In this document: in pieces, positions 28,180 through 39,300 of the stretch
How positions within the stretch are numbered: position 1 is the first letter of the stretch
Layout of the letters: every line of letters begins with the position of its first letter
Source: Yamagishiella unicocca
Taxonomy: Eukaryota; Chlorophyta; Chlorophyceae; Chlamydomonadales; Volvocaceae
Assembly: GCA_003116995.1 (NCBI GenBank)
Contig: BDSL01000009.1
Location: 868,001 to 932,000 of the forward strand
Direction of reading: 5' to 3'
DNA: 64,000 nucleotides
The notes under the pieces: generated by a model
Told to the model about the DNA's origin: nothing
The model's input: only the letters and a program-made list of their open reading frames with translations
The model's database searches: none
Made by a program: the position numbers and the translations under genes

Positions 28180-28579
28180 GCTTGCAGTATACTAAATACA
28201 TTCGAAGGGATGCAGTGAATGAAACAATACTGTGCGAAGATACTGGCTGTCACCGCCCAAAATCCTGCCGTACTGCGTGCTGTGGGCTCATGGAATGAAC
28301 TTTGCGAAAGCCAACTGTTACTCATAAGTTTATGGTAAGCGTATATTGCACATGCTATCCTCAGTATTTAAATGGCTAGGAAGCTGGAATGTGTCATCCT
28401 TTGAGCCCACCTGCTGCAGTGCGGACGTAACTTTAGCCAAATGGTGTAGATACTAGCCTCTATATCTTAGCTGAGATGACCTTACGGAGATTCGTTTTCG
28501 CGGGCGAGTCGACAAAGTGAACCCAGAAACGAACCCAGGAAACGCCATTCGCTGCGACATAAGATAAGACGTCGAGACG
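28180..28579. promoter_or_regulatory. Divergent promoter region: TopBP1-like gene (-) and 1621-residue protein gene (+)
   Basis: The two start codons face away from each other over 400 bases of lower-GC DNA, so both promoters and 5' UTRs must fit here unless upstream exons were missed. No certain TATA box or operator can be named. Confidence 0.55.
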
Positions 28580-31500
28580 ATGGACGTTTCTGGACTTCTA
28601 GCGGAGTCATCGTCGGACACTTTTGCTGATGACAGCAGCGACCACACTGCTTGGAGCCCCTCGCTGCCCAGACCAGTTGAGTCGCCGTTCGACCGGAGTG
28701 AGCAAAGGAGCAACGTCTTCGCAAATATGCTTGTATCAAAGGACCCAAATCAGAGCCTTACGCAGCAGCAAATGGACGAGCCCTCCTCCTACGCCTCGGA
28801 CGACCTGGGTCATGCTCCTCATGTCGCCACCAGTGCTTTCCGCGTAACAGACCTGCTGGTCAGTCCGTCAGATCGTGGCCAAGCTGTGGCGACAGCACAG
28901 TCGGTAATTGGGATGGCCCAATATGGTCCCGTTGCAGCCTCTCCAGCCGACGGCCCCACAGCCGGTGCTCCCCCAAGCACGCCCGCCCACGACACGGTCG
29001 TGTCGGTAGCAAGAAAGGACCACTTGACGCCCAAAGCAAGCGAGGATGCAGCGGGTGCATCACGTGGACAAGCTGCCGTGGACCTGTTCTCAGCGCTAGA
29101 GGCAGAGCTCGCCGAAATTGAGCGCAGGTGTGACGCAGGCCCATGCTGCGGGATGATGTCGTACTTGCTTGCGTTGGTTTCAAGTGTCTCTACGGACGGT
29201 CAAAATGGGGTGTCAGGCACTTCATGTACGTGTGCGTGTATGGCTGGGCGTGGGTTGCCTCCTTTTGAGCGCAGCAGGTATGGCGAATAAGGACCTCTGT
29301 GCATCCTTGCAGCTCAGGTCGCCGCTATGTCAAATGACGCAAGGATGGTTTTGGTGGTCGCAGTCGTGCGAGGAATACGTGCGCAATGCTGACCGGGATG
29401 TTTGTCGTTTCGTGCGACGCCATGACATTCAGTCCGAGTTCATGGGCCGCTCAAGTGCCGCTGAAACTGACCCCTGACTTTTACACTTGCTTGCTTGCCT
29501 GAAGGTACATCAGAGACAGCGGCGGCGACCCAGCAGCCGCTGCGCGGCGGCCGAGTCCCCTTGGTCAGCGTCCCATGAGTCCACCATCTTCATCGGTGGC
29601 AAGCGGCAGCGGAGGCGGCGGTGAAAACCCGGCAGTGGCGACGGCGCTGACACCTGAAACGGCCTCTGCAGCCGCTGCCCTTGGCACCGCGTCTGCGACC
29701 ACAGCCCATGCGCCGCAGCAATCCTCCAGCCAACAGGTCCAGGGCAGTGAGCATGCGCACAGCCTACTTCAATGTCGTTCGCCTCTACCGTCACCGCATC
29801 CCTTGCGAAGCTCAGATGACGGCGCAAACGTCTCGGTGCCGATGCCCCGCGCTCCGTACATGGGCCAGGGCCGCCACGATCCCATTTATGGGGGGGAAGT
29901 GATCCAACCAGCTGGCGCCGGCAGCGGTGCCATATGCGGCGCCGACAGCGGTGCGGTAAGCGGCCATGCAATCAGTGCACTGTTGCCACTACTGAGTGAG
30001 AGGGTTGGAGCTAGCAGCGCAGGCGGCGCGGCAGCGCAGGCGGTGGCGCCGGTGTCACTGCTCCAATCGTCAGTGTCACCGGTGGCCTTCATTGCTCGTG
30101 GCCTGCCGGCCCAACCGGCTGTGCAGGCAATTGCCAACATCGGCTCCATAAGGTCTGCCGCTGCGGAGCTGAGTAAACTGCAGGCTTTGGCAGCGGTAGC
30201 TACGCCGGCCAGCGCGGTCCAGCTAGTGCAAGCGGAGCTTCGCGGCACCGATGAGCACACCTCGGAGTTCTCCAGCAGCGGCTGCGGGCAGCCTGACACG
30301 GAGGAGCTGCGCGAAGAGACCTCGCTGCAGTCCATAAGCTGGGGGGGGGCTGACACTGGCGGCGCTGGGTCATCCATAGTGGAATCAGTGGGCTGGCAGG
30401 CAGCGGCGGCGGCAAAGGCATCTGTGACGTCGACCAACTCGATGCTGGCCGCCCTTGAAGCGGTGACCAGAGATGCCGCCGCGCGGTACTCCACAGCGGC
30501 CACCACCCATGCGCCTGCGGCAGCGCCCGCTGGGACGCTGCCGTCGGCGCAACACGCGAGCGCTGCGCGGTCGCTCCTTGCATTGTTTGAGTCGTACGCG
30601 CGCAGCACAGCAGCCACGGAGCAGCAGCCTCCCTCGGAACTGTGGGGCGCACGAGCAGCAGCTGTCGTGGCAGAGAACCCAACAGGTGGGTTGGGGGATG
30701 TAATCCAGGCCGAGGGTTCGCGCCATGGTGCAGAACTTTCTCAATCAGCGAGCAGCCATGGCCCTGGTCCGGCACACGGCGCGTCCATCGGGGGCCCAAT
30801 GCACTGGGCGCCAATGCTGCCGCCCCCAGCCGGGGTCGGCGCAGTGGCTGCGCCGACGCTACTGCTACACTCGACGGGCATTTGGGAGCAACATGACGGC
30901 GGTAGGCTCGGTACTGGCACGGGGGGTGCACACGGGGCCCGGTCTGATGGCTCCACGAATGTGGGCGGTGGTGTGGGCGCAGGCGCGTCAGTGCTCGCCA
31001 CCGCCCACATCGCCAGCTTGGGCGACAGTGGTGTAGCTGGAGGTGCTGCCACGGGCCTCGGGACGAGCCAGGCGCGCAGCATACTCAGCGCCAGGCTGAG
31101 TGCACAGGGCATGGACTTGCGTCGGTCCTCTGGGACGGGCGCGGGAGCCAGTTCAGGCTCCGAAGCGAGCCTCGCGGGCTTGGTGGGCCACGAGCAGCAG
31201 ATGCTCGCTCGGCAGCAGCAACAACAGCAGCAACAACACCAACAACAGCAGCCCCTCACGAGCCAAGACGGGCACACTGTTTTGCGGCCGCCGCACTTGG
31301 ACGAGTTCCTCCTGCAGCGCCATAACCAACAAGCACCACAGCCGCAACCGCAGCAGCAGCAGGATGAGCTTTCCCGGCTGCCCAACATCCATCGACTACC
31401 ACAGCAACCGCAGGCTGAGTCCCACGTCCACGAAGAAATAGAACTGGGGCATCAGCAACAGCAATTCAGGAGCCTCATGCTCATGGGGAATGCCCAGCAA

Positions 31501-34334
31501 CTGGAGGAGGAACAGCAGCAGGCGCCAGTCCATATTGAAAAGGGCCGGCCGTGGTACCAGCATGGGGGCCCTGGCGGGGCCCTGGCGGGGGGCGGCTTTT
31601 TGCAGCGGCTGACGCAGCACGAAGCTATTCTCCGCTCGGCTCAGGAGGCAGGGCCTGAGTGGTTGGCGGCCGGGGCCCGGGCGGGGACCGGATGTGGGCT
31701 TTCGAACACGGCTCCCGACATGGACCGCTCCCCCAAGGACGCGCAGCGCCACATGGAAGCGGCGGCGAACCGGGCGGAGGCCGCCGCGCTAGCGATGTTG
31801 GCGGCGATGGAGCAGCGAGTGCAGGAGCAAAGGGCAAATGGAGGCGTGGACTCGGGCATGGACGATTGGGACATGCAGCTAGAGCGCCGCCTGGGCCACC
31901 TGGATTTGGATTCGGGTATGGCGCGGAAGTCCCGGATCGAGGGATCTCCAACAAGGGAAATGCGGTGTCCATCTGAGGAGCTTCTGCGGGCGGCTCGGCT
32001 GTCGGGCTTGCAGGCGCTGCAGGCGCGGCTGGCTGATGTCCAGGTGGGTGGGTGACGTAGAGACGCGTACTTGACAGGTGGGTGGGTGGGTGGGCGACGT
32101 AGATACGCGTATTTGACAGGTGGGTGGGTGGGTGGGCGACGTAGATACGCGTATTTGACAGGTGGGTGCGTGGGTGGGCGACGTAGATACGCGTATTTGA
32201 CAGGTGGGTGGGTGGGGGCCGGTCTTTAGTTTTGTGGAGTGCCAGCCGTGTCGGGCAGGTGAGTGCGGCACCTGGGGATGCGTGGTTAGGATCGCAATTC
32301 GGATATTGGCGTCTTTTGTCCCATGGAGATTGCTTTGCTTGCGGCTTGGACCCCTGGGCGAGCCAGGCGGCCTGCACAATTGGAGCAAATGAGGGTGCAC
32401 AGACGTAGTTGAAGGGTGAGGCGGCGTCGGCTTGCTCTCCAAGGCTGAGGCACTGTGTTGCAGCCCTCCCTGGATAGGGCACCACTCCCCGCTTTGTCCC
32501 TTCAAAGGCCCTCACGCCACCCTTCTCGCACCTGCAACCCAACCCCGCGCCTCAGGCCCGACACAACGCCAGGCGGCTGCGGCGGCGCGCAGCCCGTGCT
32601 ACCAGTGGTTTGTCATGTACACCCAACAACGTCGTCCAGGCCGTCAGCAATGGCACCGGCAGCCGGGGCCGCAGCCTGCAGGACGCACAACCCGCTGCCG
32701 TTGGGGGCGATAAGGGTGCGCCAGCAGCCAGGACGTCCCTGCGGCTCATCCTGGCGCAAATGACGACGCCGTCGCCCTGCGCGACTCGAGCTGCAGTCAG
32801 TGCGGCGGACGCATCGGCCGTCGCGGCCTCTGGCGGCGTGTTTGGCAGGGAGGGGCACCTGGCAGGCCTGCTCGGCTCCTCCTGCGCACCCCCGCCAGTG
32901 CCAACGATGTCGCCCTCCGCGTCGCTGGCGCTTCAGTCACCCACGCGGTCCCGGCATGCGCCAATCGGTAGGAGCTCCGCGGCCAGTCACACGACGTCAC
33001 TGGGGATCGCGGCGGCGGCTGGCGCAGGCGGCGGTGCGGCGAACTGGTCACACCCGGCGGCGTTGAATGCAGGTGGCCCACTGGGTTGGGCCCTCGCGGC
33101 GGCGTCGCACTCGGCCATAGCCACGGCCGTGGCCATGGCCGAACCAGCAGCCAACAACCTCGCTGACGCCCGGCAGCAGCGGGCCGACGGCGACAACATT
33201 CGCCCCACATGGTACCGGGCGCAGACCGCACCGAGCCCGTCCGCGCCACTGCCATTTAGCGGCCGCACGCAGCCGTCACCAGGCGGCGGCCACTGGCTGG
33301 CGCAGCTGGACTCCGGGCGGCATCCCGCCGCTGCTGCTGCTGCTGCTACTGCTGATTTCGGGTGCCGTGCTTCGCCGACCCCACCGCCCCTGGCTGCAGT
33401 TCCCTCCCGCTGGACGCCCGGCGCATCTCTACTGTCGCCTTCGCAGCCCCCGGCGCTGCACCAGACCTACACCATCGCCCCACGGCGCGGCGAAACCGCG
33501 CCCTCACCCTCGCGCCTGCGGACGCGGCCCCAATCGACTCCCTTCACCATCTTGCCCTCCTCCGCGTCGATGACTGAGGCCGCGCCCGGTCCTGGTCCAA
33601 TCGGCGCGTCATCGGGGATGGGAATGCCAGCGCCCTTCAGCACCCCCCTGCCGGACATGTACAGCGGCCTGCCGCTGCCTAACAGCCAACAGGAGGTCGA
33701 CGAGCTGCGGACGCTGTGCTCCCTGGCGCGGGCGCTGCCGCAGCTGGGCACCATGCAGCGCGTGCAGCTGTGGGAGAGGCTGGAGCAGTTCCTGGCGCAG
33801 AAGCTGGCGCGGGGCCCGAACAGCAGGCGGCGCAACAGGCGCCGGTCGGCGAGCCCGGATGGCGGCCGCGGGGCGAATTCGGGCCGCGTGTCCAGCAGGT
33901 CCAGCTCGCCGCTGCGGGGCTACGTCGCCATCTGGGAGCGGAGGCAGCGACACGGGAGCAGCGGCAGCGCCGGGGGCTGGCGACGGTTTGAGCACAGCAG
34001 CCGGGAGGGCGCGTTGGGTGAAGCCGGCCGGGAGGTTGGCTCGCCGCCGCGCTTGGACAGTTCCGGCGTGGGTGCGGACAGGTCCATGAATGCCTCGTCG
34101 GGGGTGCTGTTGCAGCTGCTCCTTAGCCCCGGTCCGGGTGGTGCAGCCGGGGCGGGCGAAGGCAGGGGCGGAGAGCTGCTGGACTCCACGCTGGAGGTGG
34201 TACACCGGGTCATCGCGCCCAACGCTACTCTGGCACACGCAATGTCGCTCAACTGGCAGGCGGTCAAGTCGCACGCAGCCAGGCTGGAAGCCAGCACCAG
34301 CATGGCCTGGCGAGAGGGGCCGCTGGTTAGGTAG
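28580..34334 (+). CDS. Unrecognised 1621-residue low-complexity protein
   Basis: Three exons, 28580-29127, 29505-32043 and 32556-34334, join in phase (2, then 0). The start context is ACGATGG with the frame open from there. I recognise no domain. Visible features: an acidic Ser-rich N-terminus (MDVSGLLAESSSDTFADDSS), a short helix ending exon 1 (ALEAELAEIERR), long Ala/Gly/Ser stretches, a Gln block near 31197-31255, a helical segment near 31740-31830 (NRAEAAALAMLAAMEQRVQE), and two better-ordered segments near the end: VDELRTLCSLARALPQLG with WERLEQFLAQKLARG (about 33696-33818), followed by basic SRRRNRRRSAS, and VVHRVIAPNATLAHAMSLNW (about 34196-34256). The basic RS-like patch hints at nuclear or RNA work, but that is a guess. 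It shares a 400-bp divergent promoter with the TopBP1-like gene. The second intron starts inside a tandem repeat. Confidence 0.7.
31197..31255 (+). repeat. CAG/CAA repeat encoding poly-Gln
   Basis: About 15 Gln codons with one His, in exon 2 of the 1621-residue protein gene. A second Gln cluster follows at 31325-31365. Confidence 0.85.
32041..32218 (+). repeat. 42-bp tandem repeat spanning a 5' splice site
   Basis: Copies start at 32041 (34 bases, shortened), 32075, 32117, 32159 and 32201 (partial). Each full unit begins CAGGTGGGTG, has a GGGT-rich stretch, then CGACGTAGATACGCG, and ends ATTTGA. The first CAG is the last codon of exon 2, so the array repeats the exon-intron boundary itself: five CAG|GTGGGT donors, with TTGACAG acceptor-like ends between them. 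Confidence 0.95.
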
Positions 34335-36387
34335 CGTGTGGTGGCGTGAGTGTCGTGTCGTGTCGCTGATGAGGTTGGGGATGGGGATGGGAGTCATTGC
34401 GCGAGCTGTAGGGCTAGGAAGTGTGCAGGGTATGGCGCGGTGGGTGAGGATGGCGGGCAGCCGGGCACGCTGAAAAAGGTATGCCGGACCTGGTAGGCTT
34501 ATTGCGCAAGAACATTCGATGTGGAGGGGTAATGCTTTTGGGAGGGTTTCGTTTCAGTGTGTGTCGGTATGACTTGGAAGAGTGGACGGTCGACTATTTG
34601 AACTGCCTGCACGTCGAGTGAGGCCCACCGCAAGTAGTCAAATCACACTATAAATGCTGAATCGAGAGTGCTGATGTCAAGCGTGGTAGAAGCCCCTGAC
34701 CAAGGGGTCGTCGTGTGTCGTTTGATTATAACAGGACACACCTTGCACGTCAGTTAGCCAACTGAAGCGAGCTGGCGTGAATCGGTGATTCATAGCAGCA
34801 GCCGACTGTGGGCCGAGTGTGGCCCCAAAAATAAGGGTATGCTGTTGACGTTAACCCTCCAGAGCAACGATCTGAATAGATACGTGAACGCAACTGTGGA
34901 CTGCAGCTATACATATGGACGGTTAGCATTACTGTACGGCGAACCTGGGTTGGGCAGGCGTTTGTCCGTTGTGTGCGCGTCTGTGTCCGATGTAGTGACC
35001 ACCTGAATAAGGTATGATCCACCGTGACTTGCATCTCGGCGTTGGAAAATGACGCCGCTCCTGTGCTCGCCGACACACACCCGCGATGGGTGGACGTGTA
35101 CGGCTTCGTAGTCGCTATGTATGGGCCTAAATGCAAGGCATGATTAGGGGTCCTCCTGTGTGTTTTCCAGCTATTGCTTCTCAAGTGGTGGAGAGAGGGA
35201 GCCACTTATCCGTGTAAAGGGCAAAGGAGACGTCCTGAAGCAGGCCTCGTGGATTGCCGCCCCCCAGATGCCAAAGGGGGCAACACTGCGACCTGCCCGG
35301 CCCTCTTGTACGATTAGGGTGTCGACAGTTGAGCGGTAGGCGGGGTTTGGTGTTCGGCTGAACCTGGGAAGATGTAACAGGTCGTGGAGCCATGGCAGCA
35401 TCCTGGCAGTTTGCATGGCCGCGTTGTGGGCAAATCTAGTTACCGCACCGCGCTTGCGAACGCAGGGAACGCTGCCGCGCAACGCCGCCCGTTACTCGCT
35501 GGGCGCAAGCAAGGCTCAATCCCACAGGCACATGCTTGATTTCATCGCTGCCACCTGGCGTGGCATTGCGCTCTGTCTGGATGCCAGTGCCGTTCGGATG
35601 GACTTAATTGCAACTGGTAGTCAGGATAGGGGGAGGTGACCCAGCGAGACGGCTGGTGTCTGCGAGACGGCAGCGAGACGGCTGGTGCCCGCGAGACGGC
35701 AGCGAGACGGCTGTTTGCGCAAGGTGTGCTGGGCTGCTTCCTCGAGTAAGTACCCTAACGCGCTACAAAGTCGCGATACATGCGTACGGTGTTAATAAGG
35801 TCCTGGCAAGAATGATGCACACCGTAATCCGCTCGATTTCAAACTCGTGCGGCCTCTCAACTTCAGGAGCAACCATACCTGCCCCCATTTCCTGAGTCAG
35901 GGCAATACGTCAAATCCATCCCGTCTACTGCCTCCACGGACTGGAGTCGACACAGGTTTAATTCTGCAGCACAAGCGCCAAGCATTCGCTCATAGCACTT
36001 AACTGCCCCGCTGCCGTAACGGAACTCCCTACCTGCATATGACTTTTGACTGCTTCGTGACTAGGCCTCCGGTCGGAGGCTGTAATGCCACGATCGCGAG
36101 GCGACTCAACTGTTATACTGTAGTATTTTTTTCGTAGATATTAACTCGTGGCACACTCAATTTGACGCAGCACCGGCCAGAGCACATGTCAGCCCGTGGC
36201 CAGGCTGCCCTCCCATGCATGTCGGCTACTCCCCACTCGCCCTCATCGCGTGGGGCGGCAGGCTGACCCTCACCCCCCACATCCCGCCGCCACCCCAACA
36301 AGCTGGACCCCACCCCTCTCCCTCTCCCGCCACTCCACTCGACCCAACCTCCTCCATCGCTCTCGCCCTTACGCCCCGCCACCACTA
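34335..36387. other. 2-kb convergent intergenic region
   Basis: It separates the 3' ends of the 1621-residue protein gene and the CLEC16A homologue, and should hold both 3' UTRs. No gene is apparent. A short tandem repeat lies at 35643-35713. Confidence 0.55.
35643..35713. repeat. 29-bp tandem repeat (2.4 copies)
   Basis: Copies at 35643-35671 and 35672-35700 plus a partial third, built from AGCGAGACGGCTGGTG and GCGAGACGGC. It is non-coding. Confidence 0.9.
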
Positions 36388-39300
36388 CTACTCCATGACC
36401 GTGCTCAGCACTGGGCTCAGCAGCTCGCAGTAGAGCGCTCGCAGGCGGTGCGCCGACTGCTCCACCAGCTGCCGCGCGTTGCCGGACCGCTCCGCATCCG
36501 GGAAGGCCAGCACCCAGTGGCCGTCCACCAGGTGGCGCAGCGCGCCCAGCAGGGCGCCCCTGCGGCCGCCGGCGGCGGAGCGCAGCAGGCGCAGCAGGCC
36601 GCGCACGGACGGGCGCACGTGCACGTGCAGCCACTTGGGCACGTTCTTGTCCATGGAGGGGTCGCAGCCCAGCAGCGGCGACACGGACAGCACGATGCCA
36701 GCGTTGAGCCGCGTGGGGGCGGGGTCGGCCAGCACCACGGCCGGGGAGCTGTGCAGCACAACGGACTGGGAGGCGGGGTCGGCCAGCAGGGCCTGCGCGG
36801 GGCGGGCGCATGGAGGGGGCAGGATAAGGTTGCGGCTGGGCCTCCGTACGCTGGTCAGGAGCCCGCCCGCCCGCTCTGTGCAGGAAACAGCGGCTGCCGT
36901 CGCCGCGACGATATTGCAACACGCGTGTGGACGGCTGCACATGAAAGACAAACGCTGCCGGCTGTTAGGGTACGCTATCAGTGCTACGCACTGCTTGCAC
37001 CTCCCGGAACCAGCCGCCGGCAACCTGGCGGGATGGTAGCCAGCCGTCGCAATCCCGCCCAAGCTGGATGGGTTGCAAGGAAAACCCGTGTACGAAGGAA
37101 AACCGTTTAGGATAAAGACGTTTCGAGATGCATGCTGGAGAACTTGGTTGAGGAGACTAAAGTCGGTCGTCGTATGCTGGGGGGGGGGGGCTCCAGCCCA
37201 GACCTTCGACCACCCACCTGAGGGTTCTGTGCGTAGTCCGACACCCGGCGCAGCGCTGGCCCCGCAGCGGCGAAGTAGACTCTCCGCTCCTGGCCTGGAG
37301 AGAAGGACACGATGCAGGGTATCGCAGAGCCCGCCTGCGGAGTGGCCGAAGGAGAGGAGAACAGGGGGGTCGTGGTAACGGACTTCGCCCAGCAAACACC
37401 GCGCTACCACTCGAGCATTGAAGTGGCCGTGTCGTGCCTGGACCCGCGCTGCAGGAACCCGCTTCCAGCCAGCGCAACCCACGGGGCAGAAGCACTGCTG
37501 TAGCACACCGATGCCGACAGCAGCAGTCTCCACACGGCCGCCCTTCAAACACTGCACCCATACCCCTTCAGCCGCACCAACAGCGCCTGTATTCATGGCC
37601 CCGCGCACGCCGCCTATTGCCGCACCCACCGCCTACCTGCAGCTCCACCTCCTGCCCCTCCAGCACGTCCCACTCGCGCCCCTCCACGTCACTGCTCGGA
37701 GGCACAGGGCAGGTGGCCGGCGGCTGCCGGTCTGTGACGCCCTTCCGCAGCAGGTCGTGCACCAGCAGCAGCGCCACGAGGCGAGCCACCGCATGGTAGC
37801 TGTGCAGCGCAGCCACCGCGGAGCCGCTCAGGCCCTGGTCGTTGCGACCGCCACCGGACAGCCCTGTAGGGGTGGTACGACAACCGGCGGTACGACAAGG
37901 GTGTGGTTGGGGCTGGCGGGACAGACAACAGCTGTGTTGGCCCAGAACCTCGGACCTAGAAGCACTCCAGTCAAGTCAAGTTAAGTCCAGCTTTAGCCCG
38001 CGGCTCAGCTCACCGCCCAGCAGCCCCCCTTCTTACGCGGTTTCGTACATCATCGGCACCTGTTCACAGGGCCTCAACCGCCTACCGCATGATTCTCCGC
38101 ACGGACACAACCCACGCGCGCCCCTCCCCTGCGTTCGCACCTACCCCTTGCGTGTTGGCGCGGGTACAGATGCGGCCCCGCAAGCAGCTGCTCGGCGCCC
38201 GTCCGCAGCGACGGACGCGTCACCGCTTCATGCGCCGCCGGCCACTCCAGCACCAGCATCGCCATCAGCGCGTCGCACCACATGCCGCCTACCTCGTCCA
38301 GCACCGCACTGGCGGCCGACACCGCCGCAACACGCAGCGCCTCCCGCTGGCTGCTAGTCAGCTCGCAAGCCCAGCCTACAGTGCTGGCTGGGTCGAGCGG
38401 ATGAGACTGCTGCTGCTCGGAGCTAGGCGCCAGCCGTGGGGAGCCGGTGCTGGCGTCACCCCCTTGGCTCAGATCTGCCGCAGCCGCAGTCTCGGTGACG
38501 GGCGTAGGGGCTTGGCCACCGTCACTGACTTTAATCAGATCAGCGATATCGGGTTCCAATGGGCTGCCTCCCGCAGCCTGCTGATGGAGCTGCTCCAGGG
38601 CTCGGCACTCCTCCGCACGCGGGTACAGCTGGCCGAGAAGCAGCCCCGCGTTCCACAACCCCGCAATCGGCAGCAGCTGCATAGAGAGCACCGCAAACAG
38701 CGCATCAAGCAGGTCGGAGCTCACAGCCAGGGCCGCGGGTCGAGCATGGAACGAGCACGGGGGGCCGGCCGCTAGCGCCGGTGCCGGCGACAAGGGGGGC
38801 GCTGGGGGCGGTGGCGGCGGCAGAGGCGCCGGCGGCGGCGCTGGTGGTGCGTCGTCCTCCTCCTCCTCCTCCTGCTCCGCTGCTGCGCCGTGCTGTCCCG
38901 GCTCGGAGGAGCTGTATTCCAGCAGTGACGTCGTCGCGGCTGAGGTTGGAGCGTCGGGCATCGCCGCGGGCAGGGTGGTGGATGCAGCTCCACCCAGGGG
39001 TCCCAGCGCGCTGCTGGAGGCCGCACTGAGCGGTGCGGTGGTGGACCCCGAACCGATGCCGGAGGCTCCCAGCGGGTCGGCAAGGTCTCCGGTGGTGGAA
39101 GCAGGATCCGCGACGGTAGTGGCCGCCTCCGCCACCGTCTCCGCTGCCGTCACCGCCACCGTCTCCGCTGCCGTCACCGCCACCGTCTCCGCTGCCGTCA
39201 CCGCCACCGTCTCCGCTGCCGTCACCGCCACCGTCTCCGCTGCCGTCGCCGCCACGGTCTCTGCTGCCGTCACCGCCACCGTCTCCGCTGCCGTCGCCGC

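Noticed and set aside
29128..29504. Continuation of exon 1 of the 1621-residue gene past 29127
   Set aside because: The frame stops soon after, and splicing at AG|GTGTGA to GAAG|GTACATC restores the long frame in phase.
31625..32542. Minus-strand frame with repeated THLSNTRIYVAHPP units
   Set aside because: It is the reverse reading of the 42-bp intronic tandem repeat, with no support as a gene.
36196..37110. Plus-strand 304-residue frame opposite the CLEC16A 3' end
   Set aside because: It lies opposite conserved CLEC16A coding sequence. GC-rich algal exons often leave all frames open.
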